64,000 nucleotides of DNA from Rhizobiaceae bacterium (GTDB lineage Bacteria; Pseudomonadota; Alphaproteobacteria; Rhizobiales; Rhizobiaceae). The position numbers and the translations under genes were made by a program. Location: the NCBI GenBank assembly GCA_023953845.1, contig JAMLJC010000001.1, positions 1,488,001-1,552,000 on the forward strand. Reading direction: 5' to 3'. This document shows, piece by piece, positions 1-8,869 of the stretch (positions are counted from its first letter, which is position 1; each line of letters starts with the position of its first letter). Below the pieces are notes generated by a model. The model saw only the letters and a list, made by a program, of their open reading frames with translations, searched no databases and was not told the origin of the DNA.

Positions 1-1
1 C

Positions 2-103
2 ATATCCGGGACTTTCACCTTCGAGGAATCGATCAAGGCTTTCGAACGCGCCGTCGAGGCGCGGCCGAGCGACGTGAAGCTGCAGATCGTACTCGATTCC
101 TGA
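2..103 (+). CDS. C-terminal end of a probable medium-chain (Zn-type) dehydrogenase, partial
   Basis: An open frame enters from the left edge and stops at TGA 101-103. The 33 visible residues include FTFEESIKAFERAVE and end DVKLQIVLDS. This resembles the tail of medium-chain alcohol/polyol dehydrogenases, where an 'EA..AFE' helix is followed by a final 'VK.QIVL' strand. That is family pattern recognition on a short piece, not proof. In many Rhizobiales lptE lies directly before holA, and this tail does not look like LptE to me. The 69 bp to holA hold no obvious terminator. Confidence 0.45.
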   Translation: MSGTFTFEESIKAFERAVEARPSDVKLQIVLDS

Positions 104-172
104 GCCGCATTACCGGCCGTACCCGCAGCATCAGGGCTGGACGCGCTCCACGGAAATGCGCACAAGCATGCC

Positions 173-1216
173 ATGGCGCAGAAGAAAGCACATGAGGTCG
201 ACGCCTGGCTGTCCCGCCCGCAGCCGGACGCCAGAGTCGTCCTGATCTATGGGCCCGATCGCGGCCTGGTATCGGAGCGCGCGGTCCGTTTCGCGAAGTC
301 CACGGGCCTGCCCGCCGATGATCCCTTCGTCGTCGTGCGGCTCGATGCGAGCACGCTGGAAAAGGACTCCGGCCGGCTGCTGGACGAGGCGCATGCCGTC
401 GCCATGTTCGCGCCCCGCCGGCTGATCTGGATCCGCGGCGCCGGCGGTGACAAGAGGCTGGCTGATGACGTGAAAGCGCTCCTTGCGCGCCCCTCCGAGG
501 ACGCCATCATCCTGATCGAGGCGGGCGACCTCAAGAAAGGCGCCGGTCTTCGCGCGGCCGTGGAGGGCGGCGCATCCGGCATGGCCCTGCCCTGCTATGC
601 GGATGACGGGCGGGAACTCGACCGGTTGATCGACGAGGAACTCGCGACGGCGGGACTTGCTATCGATCTCGAAGCAAGGCGCTTGTTGCGCGACAGCCTC
701 GGCGGCGACCGCATGGCGTCGCGCAGCGAGCTTCAGAAACTGGCCCTCTACATGCGTAACGAGAAGCACGTTACGCGCGACGATATCCTGGTCGCCATCA
801 GCGACGTCGCGGAATCGAGCGTGGATGAGATCATCGATGCCGCCCTCGCAGGCGATGTGACTACGGCCGACGCGGCGCTGACGCGCGGGCTGGCCAGTTC
901 GGGCGCAACCTTCCAGATCCTGTCTGGTGCGATGCGGCAGCTACAGTCGCTGCATCTCATGCGCGCTGCGATCGAAAAGGGTGCAAGCGCGTCCGGCGTC
1001 ATGGCCGCAGCCCGGCCGCCTGTCCATTTCAGCCGGCGCACCGCCATCGAGAAGACGCTTTCGATCTGGACCGCGGAACACATCGAGCGTGCCTTGACGC
1101 GTCTGCAAGGCCTTGTCCTGGCGACGCGACGGCGTCCCGAACTCGCCGCCGCCTCGATTCGCCAGGCCATGCTCGGCCTGGCGGCCGAAGCGGCGGCCGC
1201 CAGTCGCCGGAGATAG
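173..1216 (+). CDS. holA: DNA polymerase III delta subunit
   Basis: This 347-residue protein is the clamp-loader delta subunit, which opens the beta sliding clamp within the replicase. It begins MAQKKAHEVDAWL and carries VLIYGPDRGLVSERA near residue 22, the degenerate nucleotide-binding region of HolA, followed by the helical collar domain with SELQKLALY. Length is normal for alphaproteobacteria. The ATG at 173 was chosen because it gives the usual short N terminus. The gene converges on parB with only 25 bp between stops, the conserved order next to parAB in Rhizobiales. Confidence 0.93.
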   Translation: MAQKKAHEVDAWLSRPQPDARVVLIYGPDRGLVSERAVRFAKSTGLPADDPFVVVRLDASTLEKDSGRLLDEAHAVAMFAPRRLIWIRGAGGDKRLADDVKALLARPSEDAIILIEAGDLKKGAGLRAAVEGGASGMALPCYADDGRELDRLIDEELATAGLAIDLEARRLLRDSLGGDRMASRSELQKLALYMRNEKHVTRDDILVAISDVAESSVDEIIDAALAGDVTTADAALTRGLASSGATFQILSGAMRQLQSLHLMRAAIEKGASASGVMAAARPPVHFSRRTAIEKTLSIWTAEHIERALTRLQGLVLATRRRPELAAASIRQAMLGLAAEAAAASRRR

Positions 1217-1241
1217 TTCCGGCAGAATTATCGCTTTACTT

Positions 1242-2108
1242 TCAATCCTTTAGGCGACGGCACAGGTCGTCAAGCTGCTCCAGGCTGCGATACTGGATAC
1301 GCACTTCTCCACCCTGCCCCTTGTGAGCAATGGAAACGTTGAGGCCGGTGCTGTCCGTCAGCAGCTTTTCAAGCGCCAGCGTGTCGGCATCCTTCTCGCG
1401 GCGCGCGGCAGGCGCCTTCTCCGGCGCCGCCGGCTCCTGTGCCAGAGCTTCCGCCTGACGCACCGAAAGCCCCTCGCTGATGATCCGTTTCGCCAATCCT
1501 GCGGGGTCGGCTGCGGTCACAAGCGTCCGCGCGTGACCTGCGGAAAGCTGGCCATCAACCAGCATATCGCGAATCACCTGCGGCAGTTTCAGCAGCCGAA
1601 GCGTATTGGCGACATGGCTGCGGCTCTTGCCGATCACCTGCCCGAGATCGGCCTGCGTATAGCTGTGCTCGTCGATAAGCTGCTGATAACCCTGCGCTTC
1701 CTCCAGCGGATTGAGATCGGCGCGCTGCACGTTTTCGATAATGGCGAGCTCGAGCGCCGTTCGATCGTTGACCTCGCGCACGAGCACCGGGATTTCCGCA
1801 AGCCCCGCACGCTGCGCAGCCCGCCAGCGCCGCTCGCCGGCAATGATTTCATACCGCCCCGGCACGGGCGCCGAGCGCACGATGATAGGCTGCACAATCC
1901 CGTGCTCGCGTATCGATTGCGCAAGATCGGCAAGTTCCTCCTCGCGGAAATTGCGGCGTGGATTGCGCGGATTCGGCGAAACGAACTCGATCGGAACCTT
2001 GCCGTCGGCTCGCGGCACGCTTTGCTCGGGTTCGGATGAGCGGTCGATTTCCCCGATTAGCGCTGCAAGCCCGCGTCCGAGACGCTTTCGTGAAGGATCG
2101 TCGTTCAT
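1242..2108 (-). CDS. parB: Chromosome partitioning protein ParB
   Basis: ParB is a CTPase clamp that loads at parS sites and organises the origin region for segregation. The 288 residues begin MNDDPSRKRLGRGLAALIG. The CTP-binding motif GERRWRAAQR is at residues 91-100, a helix-turn-helix (ADLGQVIGKSRSHVANTL) is near 150-170, and a C-terminal dimerisation region follows. It sits 15 bp downstream of parA in the same leftward operon. The nearby parS-like sites at 3497, 5451 and 5489 are its expected targets. Confidence 0.96.
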   Translation of the reverse strand: MNDDPSRKRLGRGLAALIGEIDRSSEPEQSVPRADGKVPIEFVSPNPRNPRRNFREEELADLAQSIREHGIVQPIIVRSAPVPGRYEIIAGERRWRAAQRAGLAEIPVLVREVNDRTALELAIIENVQRADLNPLEEAQGYQQLIDEHSYTQADLGQVIGKSRSHVANTLRLLKLPQVIRDMLVDGQLSAGHARTLVTAADPAGLAKRIISEGLSVRQAEALAQEPAAPEKAPAARREKDADTLALEKLLTDSTGLNVSIAHKGQGGEVRIQYRSLEQLDDLCRRLKD

Positions 2109-2123
2109 ATATCAATCCAATCG

Positions 2124-2921
2124 TCAGGCTGCCCGGGACTGCCGTTCGCGCCGGATCACTTCCGACGCCAGTTGCAGATAGGCCTGGCTCCCGGAGCACT
2201 TGAGATCATAAAGAATGGCCGGCTTGCCGTAGGATGGGGCCTCGGAAACGCGGACGTTTCTGGGTATGACCGTCTTGTAGACCTTGTCGCCCATATTCGC
2301 CCGCACATCCTCGACGACCTGATTGGCCAGATTGTTGCGACCATCGAACATGGTCAGCACGATGCCCTGGATCACGATCTTTGGATTGATGCTGCGCCGT
2401 ACCTGATCCACGGTTTCCAGAAGCTGGCTCAAGCCCTCCAATGCGAAAAACTCGCACTGGAGGGGCACCAGCACGGAATCCGCGGCAGCCATGGAGTTCA
2501 ATGTCAGCAGATTGAGCGAGGGCGGACAGTCAATAAGCACGTACGAAAAACTGTTGGCGCCCGCGGCAAAGTCGCACAATGCATTGCGAAGCCGCAGCAC
2601 GCGATCCGGCGCCTGCGAAATCTCCATTTCAACGCCGAGAAGATCGAGGGTCGATGGAATGATAGAAAGGCCGGGCACCACTGTGGGTATCGCGGCGTCG
2701 GCAATTCCGGCGTTGCCCGTCAGCACGTCATATGACGATACAGCGCGGTCGCGACGATCAATCCCCAATCCGGTGCTGGCATTGCCCTGGGGGTCGAGAT
2801 CCACGATCAACACGCTTTCGCCGATTGCGGCGAGTGCCGTCGCCAGATTGATGGCCGTAGTCGTCTTTCCGACCCCACCTTTCTGGTTGGCTACGGTGAT
2901 GATTCGCAGCTTGTTGCTCAT
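2124..2921 (-). CDS. parA: Chromosome partitioning ATPase ParA
   Basis: ParA is the Walker-type ATPase that forms the nucleoid gradient pulling ParB-parS complexes apart. The 265-residue protein carries the deviant Walker A motif KGGVGKTT at residues 14-21 and a Walker B strand YVLIDCPPSLNLLT. Its start overlaps the stop of rsmG by 4 bp (ATGA), so the two are probably translationally coupled. The rsmG-parA-parB order beside the origin is the chromosomal form rather than the plasmid repABC form. Confidence 0.96.
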   Translation of the reverse strand: MSNKLRIITVANQKGGVGKTTTAINLATALAAIGESVLIVDLDPQGNASTGLGIDRRDRAVSSYDVLTGNAGIADAAIPTVVPGLSIIPSTLDLLGVEMEISQAPDRVLRLRNALCDFAAGANSFSYVLIDCPPSLNLLTLNSMAAADSVLVPLQCEFFALEGLSQLLETVDQVRRSINPKIVIQGIVLTMFDGRNNLANQVVEDVRANMGDKVYKTVIPRNVRVSEAPSYGKPAILYDLKCSGSQAYLQLASEVIRRERQSRAA

Positions 2922-3553
2922 TCTTTCCGCCGCTGGAGGTTCAATATTTCCAGAATCACACTTCCACGCTCGACTGCGCTGGGGCGTTCTATCAGATCGA
3001 ATCTCCAGTCGTCAGCGCTTTCTTCCAGCTCCCTGCGATAATCCCGGCCTTTGTGAAAGAGGGCTCTCGTTGTGCTTGAGAACAATGGATAGGCAAGCTC
3101 TAGCAATATCGGCAGCGGCGCCAGAGCGCGGGCCGTGACGATTTCCGGATTTGGCAGCATGCCCGCGATTTCTTCAATCCGCCTTACATGCACTTTAGCC
3201 GGAAGTGCCAGCTCGCGAACCGCTGTCTGAAGAAATGCAGCCTTTTTGGCATTGCTCTCGATAAGATCGACGCTTGCATCTGCGCATTGCTTCAGAAACG
3301 TCGCAACGACCAATGCCGGAAACCCACCGCCCGAACCAAGGTCCATCCACCTTTTTGCGCCTCTGGCGAGAGGCAAAAGCTGCGCGCTGTCAACTACATG
3401 CCGCATCCATAGCTCGCTCAAGGTCGACGGCGCGACGAGATTGATCCGGGCCGCCCATTTGCGGAATAGTCCCTGCAGCTGCAACAGACCTGCAAATGTT
3501 TCACGTGAAACTGGGCCTACAACGCGTTCGAGGGCAATCAGTTCGGATTTCAA
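2918..3553 (-). CDS. rsmG: 16S rRNA (guanine-527-N7) methyltransferase
   Basis: RsmG (GidB) methylates N7 of G527 of 16S rRNA using SAM. The 211-residue protein shows the SAM-binding motif DLGSGGGFPA at residues 71-80. Residues 15-20, VSRETF, are encoded by DNA that forms a near-perfect parS site, so this stretch serves both protein and partition. It overlaps mnmG by 4 bp upstream and parA by 4 bp downstream. Confidence 0.95.
   Translation of the reverse strand: MKSELIALERVVGPVSRETFAGLLQLQGLFRKWAARINLVAPSTLSELWMRHVVDSAQLLPLARGAKRWMDLGSGGGFPALVVATFLKQCADASVDLIESNAKKAAFLQTAVRELALPAKVHVRRIEEIAGMLPNPEIVTARALAPLPILLELAYPLFSSTTRALFHKGRDYRRELEESADDWRFDLIERPSAVERGSVILEILNLQRRKE
3497..3512. promoter_or_regulatory. 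parS: parS site inside rsmG
   Basis: The sequence TGTTTCACGTGAAACT matches the ParB-binding consensus TGTTTCACGTGAAACA at 15 of 16 positions. It lies within codons 15-20 of rsmG (VSRETF). Chromosomal parS sites close to parAB and the origin are established for alphaproteobacteria. Confidence 0.9.
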
Positions 3554-5415
3554 GCCGCGCGGCCTCGCTGCATCCCGGCGGAATGCGTGAGCAGAATAGC
3601 GAGCGCCGCCGGGGTCATCCCCTCTATTCGCTGGGCCTCTCCAATCGTCATCGGTTTACGATGCAGTAATTTCTGCTTCAACTCGTTGGAAAGCCCGGGA
3701 AGCGCCTGATAGTCTATATCCTGCGGCAATCTCCGACCCTCTTCGTCACGGATACGAATCGATTCTTCTGCTTGGCGGTCGAGATAAACGGCATACTTCG
3801 CATCAGTCTCAAGCCTTTCAAGCGTCGTTGTATCGAACGCGCCGAACTGCGGCCAAATAGCCAGAAGTTGTTTTATCTCTATATCGGGATAGGACAGCAA
3901 CTGAAAAGCCGAGCGCCGAACACCATCCCGATTGAGCTGCAATCCATGGCGCGATGCTTGCGTCGGAGTCAGGGACACATTTTCCGCCATTGCACGCGCC
4001 GCCGCCAGTTGCTGCATGGCGTCTCTAAATCGTTCGGAACGCGCCGACCCACATATCCCGAGCGTCGATGCGACAGGTGTCAGCCGTTCATCCGCGTTGT
4101 CCGCTCGAAGGGAGAGGCGGTATTCCGCACGCGACGTGAACATACGATAAGGCTCGCTGACTCCGCGGCTCGTCAAATCGTCAATCATCACTCCGATATA
4201 GGAGCGGGTTCTGTCAAACACATAACCGTCATCGCCGGTCGCCCGGCGCGCGGCGTTAATGCCGGCAACCACGCCTTGAGCAGCAGCTTCTTCGTAACCC
4301 GTCGTCCCATTGATCTGTCCGGCAAGAAAGAGTCCCTGCATAGCGCGGGTCTCCAGCGTCGGAGACAATTCGCGGGGATCAATGTGATCGTACTCGATCG
4401 CATAGCCCGGCTGAACCATGACAGCCTTCTCCAGCCCTGGGATCGTTTTTAGCAGTTGAAGCTGTGCATCCTCCGGCAGCGAGGTCGATATTCCATTCGG
4501 ATAGACCGTGTCGTCATCAAGCCCTTCGGGCTCAAGAAAGATCTGGTGGCCATCACGATCCCCGAACTTGACGATCTTGTCCTCGATCGATGGACAATAA
4601 CGTGGCCCGACACCTTCAATCGAACCTGAGTACATCGCCGACCGATGAAGATTGTTCCGAATGACCTCGTGTGTAGCGGCCGTCGTTCGCGTGATGCCGC
4701 ATTCGATCTGCGGCGTTTCAATGCGATCGGTCATCAGCGAGAACGGCAACGGATCGGCGTCGGCTGCCTGCTTGTTCAGGGATTGCCAATCGATCGTTCG
4801 GCCGTCCAGGCGCGGAGGTGTGCCTGTCTTCAGTCGGCCAAGCGAAAAACCTATGCGCCTCATGGACGCCGCAAGGTTTATAGATGCCGGCTCGTTCACA
4901 CGCCCCGCCACGATCTTTCGTTCACCGATATGGATGAGCCCTCGAAGGAATGTCCCGGTCGTCAACACGACCGCGCCACACGATAATTCCCGACCGTCAG
5001 CCAACAACAGGCCCGTAATCACATCATCGTTCGCAACAAGCTCCGCTGCTTCTCCCTCAATGACAACCAGGTTCGGCTGGCTGGACAGCGCCATCTGCAT
5101 TGCATTTCGATACAGTTTGCGGTCGGCTTGAGTTCGCGGCCCCCGTACTGCGGGACCCTTGCGCCTGTTCAACAGTCGGAATTGAATGCCGGCTTGATCG
5201 GCAATACGTCCCATAAGCCCGTCAAGCGCGTCGACCTCGCGCACCAGCTGTCCCTTGCCCAGGCCGCCGATTGCGGGATTGCACGACATCGCCCCGATCG
5301 TGTCGTATCGGAGCGTAACCAGCGCCGTCTCTACGCCAGCGCGGGCAGCCGCAGCCGCCGCTTCGCATCCGGCGTGCCCGCCACCAACGACAACGACGTC
5401 AAATCGCAAAGTCAT
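3550..5415 (-). CDS. mnmG: tRNA 5-carboxymethylaminomethyluridine synthase subunit MnmG
   Basis: MnmG (GidA) is the FAD- and NADH-dependent partner of MnmE in forming the cmnm5 group on wobble uridine of several tRNAs. The 621 residues begin with the FAD dinucleotide fold VVVGGGHAGCEAA at 7-19. CNPAIGGLGKGQ and the tail domain GLSNELKQKLLHRKP follow, both family hallmarks. Length is typical. It lies 89 bp downstream of mnmE; that gap contains two parS-like sites. It overlaps rsmG by 4 bp. Confidence 0.97.
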   Translation of the reverse strand: MTLRFDVVVVGGGHAGCEAAAAAARAGVETALVTLRYDTIGAMSCNPAIGGLGKGQLVREVDALDGLMGRIADQAGIQFRLLNRRKGPAVRGPRTQADRKLYRNAMQMALSSQPNLVVIEGEAAELVANDDVITGLLLADGRELSCGAVVLTTGTFLRGLIHIGERKIVAGRVNEPASINLAASMRRIGFSLGRLKTGTPPRLDGRTIDWQSLNKQAADADPLPFSLMTDRIETPQIECGITRTTAATHEVIRNNLHRSAMYSGSIEGVGPRYCPSIEDKIVKFGDRDGHQIFLEPEGLDDDTVYPNGISTSLPEDAQLQLLKTIPGLEKAVMVQPGYAIEYDHIDPRELSPTLETRAMQGLFLAGQINGTTGYEEAAAQGVVAGINAARRATGDDGYVFDRTRSYIGVMIDDLTSRGVSEPYRMFTSRAEYRLSLRADNADERLTPVASTLGICGSARSERFRDAMQQLAAARAMAENVSLTPTQASRHGLQLNRDGVRRSAFQLLSYPDIEIKQLLAIWPQFGAFDTTTLERLETDAKYAVYLDRQAEESIRIRDEEGRRLPQDIDYQALPGLSNELKQKLLHRKPMTIGEAQRIEGMTPAALAILLTHSAGMQRGRAA

Positions 5416-5450
5416 TTCCCGTATCCTATCTTATCGGGCGATTTTAGAGT

Positions 5451-5466
5451 CGTTTCACGTGAAACG
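5451..5466. promoter_or_regulatory. parS: parS site between mnmG and mnmE
   Basis: CGTTTCACGTGAAACG is a perfect palindrome matching the parS consensus at 14 of 16 positions; only the outermost bases differ. It is intergenic, 36 bp upstream of the mnmG start. It may also sit in an mnmG promoter. Confidence 0.85.
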
Positions 5467-5488
5467 CAAAAGTTGGCGCAGGAAGGCG

Positions 5489-5504
5489 TGTTTCACGTGA
5501 GTCA
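5489..5504. promoter_or_regulatory. Degenerate parS-like site at mnmE 3' end
   Basis: TGTTTCACGTGAGTCA matches the parS consensus at 14 of 16 positions, with one half-site broken. It lies 22 bp after the preceding palindrome and abuts the mnmE stop codon, making a closely spaced pair. Confidence 0.6.
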
Positions 5505-6818
5505 TTATTTGCCGATGCAGAATGTCGAAAAGATCGAGCCCAAAAGGTCTTCCACGGCAATTTCTCTCGTAATACGGCCAAGCGCATCACCGGCCAGCCG
5601 TAGTTCCTCGGCCCGCAACTCCAACGGCTTCTCCGCCAACGCATTATGAATGTGGCCGACACTTCGTGTCAGCAGCTCTACGTGCCGCAAGCGGGACGGA
5701 AGGATTTCCGTGGCAGGCGCCATACTTTTCACGGCAACCGCAAGCATGGTTAGCAATTCGTCAAGACCAGCGCCGCTGCTTACGGAAACTTCAAGATCAT
5801 ACCTCCTGTCTCCGTGGTGAGCCAAATCCGCCTTGGAACCGATAAATCGAACATCGCGAAGACCTTCGGGCGGACCGACATCCTCGGCTTCAGTGACATC
5901 CGACAGAAACAGCACAAGGTCGGCCCCTCGCGCCCGCCGTAGTGCGCGTACCACGCCTTCCTGCTCTACCTCATCGCCGGCATAGCGGATGCCCGCAGTA
6001 TCGGTAATCCGCACCTTATAGCCCTCAAGATCGAGAGAGACCTCGATCAAATCCCGAGTCGTTCCAGCCTGGGACGAGACTATGGCCACATCCCGACGAG
6101 CCAGAGCGTTCAGAAGGCTGGATTTCCCCGCATTCGGCGCTCCGAGAATGACAACATCGAGTCCGTCTCGCACGATTTCCGCGCGATGAAAGCCGGCACA
6201 ATGGGCAGTGATCTCGCCGGCCAGCGCGTCGAGATCGCTCCAGATCGACGCCGAGACTGTATCGGGCACATCGCCCTCATCCGCGAAATCAAGTTCGGCT
6301 TCGATCATTGCCCTTGCGCGCAGGAGGCTCTCCCGCCAATTGCGGTAAAGCATGCCCTGCCGCCCGTCGGCATTTGCCTTCGCAAGACGACGCTGCGCTT
6401 CCGTTTCTGCGGAGATCAGATCGGCTAGGCCTTCCGCCTGGGCAAGATCGAGCTTTCCGTTGATGAAGGCGCGGCGGGTGAACTCCCCCGCTTCAGCGAA
6501 ACGCAACCCGGGGATGCCCCCAAGCACATTCAGAATCGCGGCAACTACCGCCCGGCCGCCATGAGCATGGATTTCAACACAATTCTCGCCGGTGAAGCTG
6601 CGTGGCGCAGGCTGCCAGAAAATAAGCCCGCGATCGAGGATATCGCCTTCCTGAGAACAGATATCGCGCAGCGCCATCTCCCTCGCGCGTGGCAGGCCGC
6701 CCAGAACCGTTTCGCAAACGAATCGAGCACGGGGACCGGATACCCGTATGACGGCGATCCCGGACGGCAAATTGCCACTTGAAAGCGCAAATATCGTGTC
6801 TTGCATCCAGCCGCTCAT
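5505..6818 (-). CDS. mnmE: tRNA modification GTPase MnmE
   Basis: MnmE (TrmE) is the GTPase partner of MnmG in wobble-uridine modification. The 437-residue protein has an N-terminal folate-binding domain to about residue 120, a helical domain, and an inserted G domain with GAPNAGKSS at 226-234 and a DTAG switch. It ends with the diagnostic CIGK cysteine motif. The NKxD guanine-specificity box reads SKAD. Mid-length for the family. It is transcribed leftward ahead of mnmG. Confidence 0.96.
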   Translation of the reverse strand: MSGWMQDTIFALSSGNLPSGIAVIRVSGPRARFVCETVLGGLPRAREMALRDICSQEGDILDRGLIFWQPAPRSFTGENCVEIHAHGGRAVVAAILNVLGGIPGLRFAEAGEFTRRAFINGKLDLAQAEGLADLISAETEAQRRLAKANADGRQGMLYRNWRESLLRARAMIEAELDFADEGDVPDTVSASIWSDLDALAGEITAHCAGFHRAEIVRDGLDVVILGAPNAGKSSLLNALARRDVAIVSSQAGTTRDLIEVSLDLEGYKVRITDTAGIRYAGDEVEQEGVVRALRRARGADLVLFLSDVTEAEDVGPPEGLRDVRFIGSKADLAHHGDRRYDLEVSVSSGAGLDELLTMLAVAVKSMAPATEILPSRLRHVELLTRSVGHIHNALAEKPLELRAEELRLAGDALGRITREIAVEDLLGSIFSTFCIGK

Positions 6819-6904
6819 CCAATCGACCGAGCGCGACGCACCAGAAATGTCACACGTGAATCACGACGGGTTCTGCGTCCCGAATCATTCCGAGTCCGAA
6901 TCGA

Positions 6905-8170
6905 TTACGTATTCATCGAATCGAAGAAGTCGGAATTCGTCTTCGTCTGCTTGAGCTTATCGATCAGGAACTCGATCGCGTCGGTCGTGCCCATTGGCGC
7001 AAGAATACGGCGGAGCACGAAGATTTTCTGCAGATCCGACCGGGGAACCAGAAGGTCCTCCTTACGCGTGCCGCTCTTCAGGATGTCCATCGCAGGGAAG
7101 ATGCGCTTGTCGGCAACCTTGCGATCAAGCACGATTTCCGAATTGCCCGTTCCCTTGAACTCCTCGAAGATCACTTCGTCCATGCGGCTGCCCGTATCGA
7201 TGAGCGCCGTTGCGATGATCGTCAACGAACCGCCTTCCTCGATGTTGCGGGCGGCGCCGAAGAAGCGCTTGGGCCGCTGCAACGCATTGGCGTCCACGCC
7301 GCCCGTCAGCACCTTGCCCGAAGACGGAACCACCGTGTTGTAGGCGCGGCCGAGGCGCGTGATGGAATCGAGCAGGATAACGACATCGCGGCCGTGCTCC
7401 ACCAGCCGCTTGGCCTTTTCGATCACCATCTCGGCGACCTGGACGTGCCGCACCGCCGGCTCGTCGAACGTCGAGGACACGACCTCACCCTTCACCGACC
7501 GCTGCATATCGGTGACCTCCTCCGGCCGCTCGTCGATGAGCAGCACGATCAGGTAGCATTCCGGATGGTTGGCCGTGATGGAATGCGCGATATTCTGAAG
7601 CAGGACCGTCTTGCCGGTACGCGGCGGCGCGACGATCAGGCCACGCTGGCCCTTGCCGAGCGGCGCCACCAGGTCGATGACGCGTGCCGACAAATCCTTC
7701 GTCGTCGGGTTCTCCGTCTCCATCTTCAGCCGCGAGTTCGGATAGAGCGGCGTCAGATTGTCGAAGTGGATCTTGTGGCGGATCTTCTCCGGGTCATCGA
7801 AATTGATCGTGTTGACCTTGAGCAGCGCGAAATAGCGCTCGCCCTCCTTTGGACTGCGGATCGGACCCTCGACGGTATCGCCCGTCTTCAGCGAGAAACG
7901 CCTGATCTGCGACGGCGAAATGTAGATGTCGTCCGGTCCCGGAAGATAGTTTGCATTGGCCGAGCGCAGGAAACCGAATCCGTCCTGCAACACCTCCACC
8001 ACGCCGTCGCCGATGATCTCCACATCCTGCGAAGCCAGCTTCTTGAGAATGGCGAACATCAGCTCCTGCTTGCGCATGACGCTGGCGTTCTCGACCTCGA
8101 GCGACTCGGCGAACGCGATCAGGTCCGTCGGCTTCTTGTTCTTGAAATCCTGAAGTTTCATTTCCTGCAT
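6905..8170 (-). CDS. rho: Transcription termination factor Rho
   Basis: Rho is the hexameric RNA-dependent helicase that terminates transcription. I place the start at the ATG at 8170 (MQEMKLQDFKNKKPTDLI), giving 421 residues, the usual rhizobial length. The frame stays open further upstream but that extension is unlike Rho. Visible are the cold-shock RNA-binding segment GFGFLRSANANYLPGPDDIY, the Walker A APPRTGKT, and a Q/R-loop region with GVDANALQRPKRFFGAARN. It lies left of hemJ behind a terminator, so it likely has its own promoter in 8171-8299. Confidence 0.96.
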   Translation of the reverse strand: MQEMKLQDFKNKKPTDLIAFAESLEVENASVMRKQELMFAILKKLASQDVEIIGDGVVEVLQDGFGFLRSANANYLPGPDDIYISPSQIRRFSLKTGDTVEGPIRSPKEGERYFALLKVNTINFDDPEKIRHKIHFDNLTPLYPNSRLKMETENPTTKDLSARVIDLVAPLGKGQRGLIVAPPRTGKTVLLQNIAHSITANHPECYLIVLLIDERPEEVTDMQRSVKGEVVSSTFDEPAVRHVQVAEMVIEKAKRLVEHGRDVVILLDSITRLGRAYNTVVPSSGKVLTGGVDANALQRPKRFFGAARNIEEGGSLTIIATALIDTGSRMDEVIFEEFKGTGNSEIVLDRKVADKRIFPAMDILKSGTRKEDLLVPRSDLQKIFVLRRILAPMGTTDAIEFLIDKLKQTKTNSDFFDSMNT

Positions 8171-8299
8171 GAGAGGAGCTCTCGAGAGTCGAATACGGAA
8201 AATACGCCAGAGCAGCGCGCTGCGTGCCGGAACCGCCGAACCTTGAAGACGGGAGGCGCATAGGCAAGGAGGGAAGTATGCGCTTGTAGCGCCGCGCCC

Positions 8300-8327
8300 C
8301 GAAAAGAGCAAGGCGCGAATTGCGCCT
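8300..8327 (-). terminator. Terminator after hemJ
   Basis: Reading leftward, AGGCGC and GCGCCT arms (8311-8327) with a 5-base loop start at the hemJ stop codon. They are followed by TGCTCTTTTC. This separates hemE-hemJ from rho. Confidence 0.65.
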
Positions 8328-8869
8328 CAGAACGGCTTCACGATCACCATGATCACGATGACGATCATCAGCAATGTAGGGATTTCATTGACGAACCGCC
8401 AGTGCCGGGCCGGCTTGACGTTCTCGTCTCTTGCGAAGCGCCGGACCGCTGCCGACAGGTAGCCGTGACAGGCGGACAGTGCGACGACGCCTGCCAGCTT
8501 CACGTGGAGCCATCCTCCCTGGAAGCCAAAACCCTTCCACGCCAGCCATAGTCCCAATGCCCAGGAAACCACCATCGCCGGATTGATGATGCCGCGCAGC
8601 AGCCGGCGTTCCATCACCTTGAAAGTTTCCGATTGCTGCGAACCTCGCGCCGTGTCGGCGTGGTAGACGAAAAGGCGCGGCAGATAGAGCATTCCCGCCA
8701 TCCAGGCGATCACCGCGATCACATGCAGCGCCTTGATCCAGAGATAGAGATCGTCCGGCGCCAGCCAGAAAAGAAGCACCGTCAGCAGGATGAAGACGAC
8801 AACTGCGATCCCGGCGCGCCGCATGGCGACATGACCGCTGCCATCCGTGCCCGACGGCGACGACATCAA
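8327..8869 (-). CDS. hemJ: Protoporphyrinogen IX oxidase HemJ
   Basis: HemJ is the oxygen-independent membrane protoporphyrinogen oxidase of many alphaproteobacteria. The 180-residue protein has four to five hydrophobic spans and the family segment LWIKALHVIAVIAWMAGMLY with its conserved His, plus FHxD-like sequence FVYHAD. It overlaps the hemE stop by 4 bp (ATGA), so both haem steps share one message. An internal ATG (MRRAG) about 15 codons in is an alternative start. Confidence 0.9.
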   Translation of the reverse strand: MMSSPSGTDGSGHVAMRRAGIAVVVFILLTVLLFWLAPDDLYLWIKALHVIAVIAWMAGMLYLPRLFVYHADTARGSQQSETFKVMERRLLRGIINPAMVVSWALGLWLAWKGFGFQGGWLHVKLAGVVALSACHGYLSAAVRRFARDENVKPARHWRFVNEIPTLLMIVIVIMVIVKPF

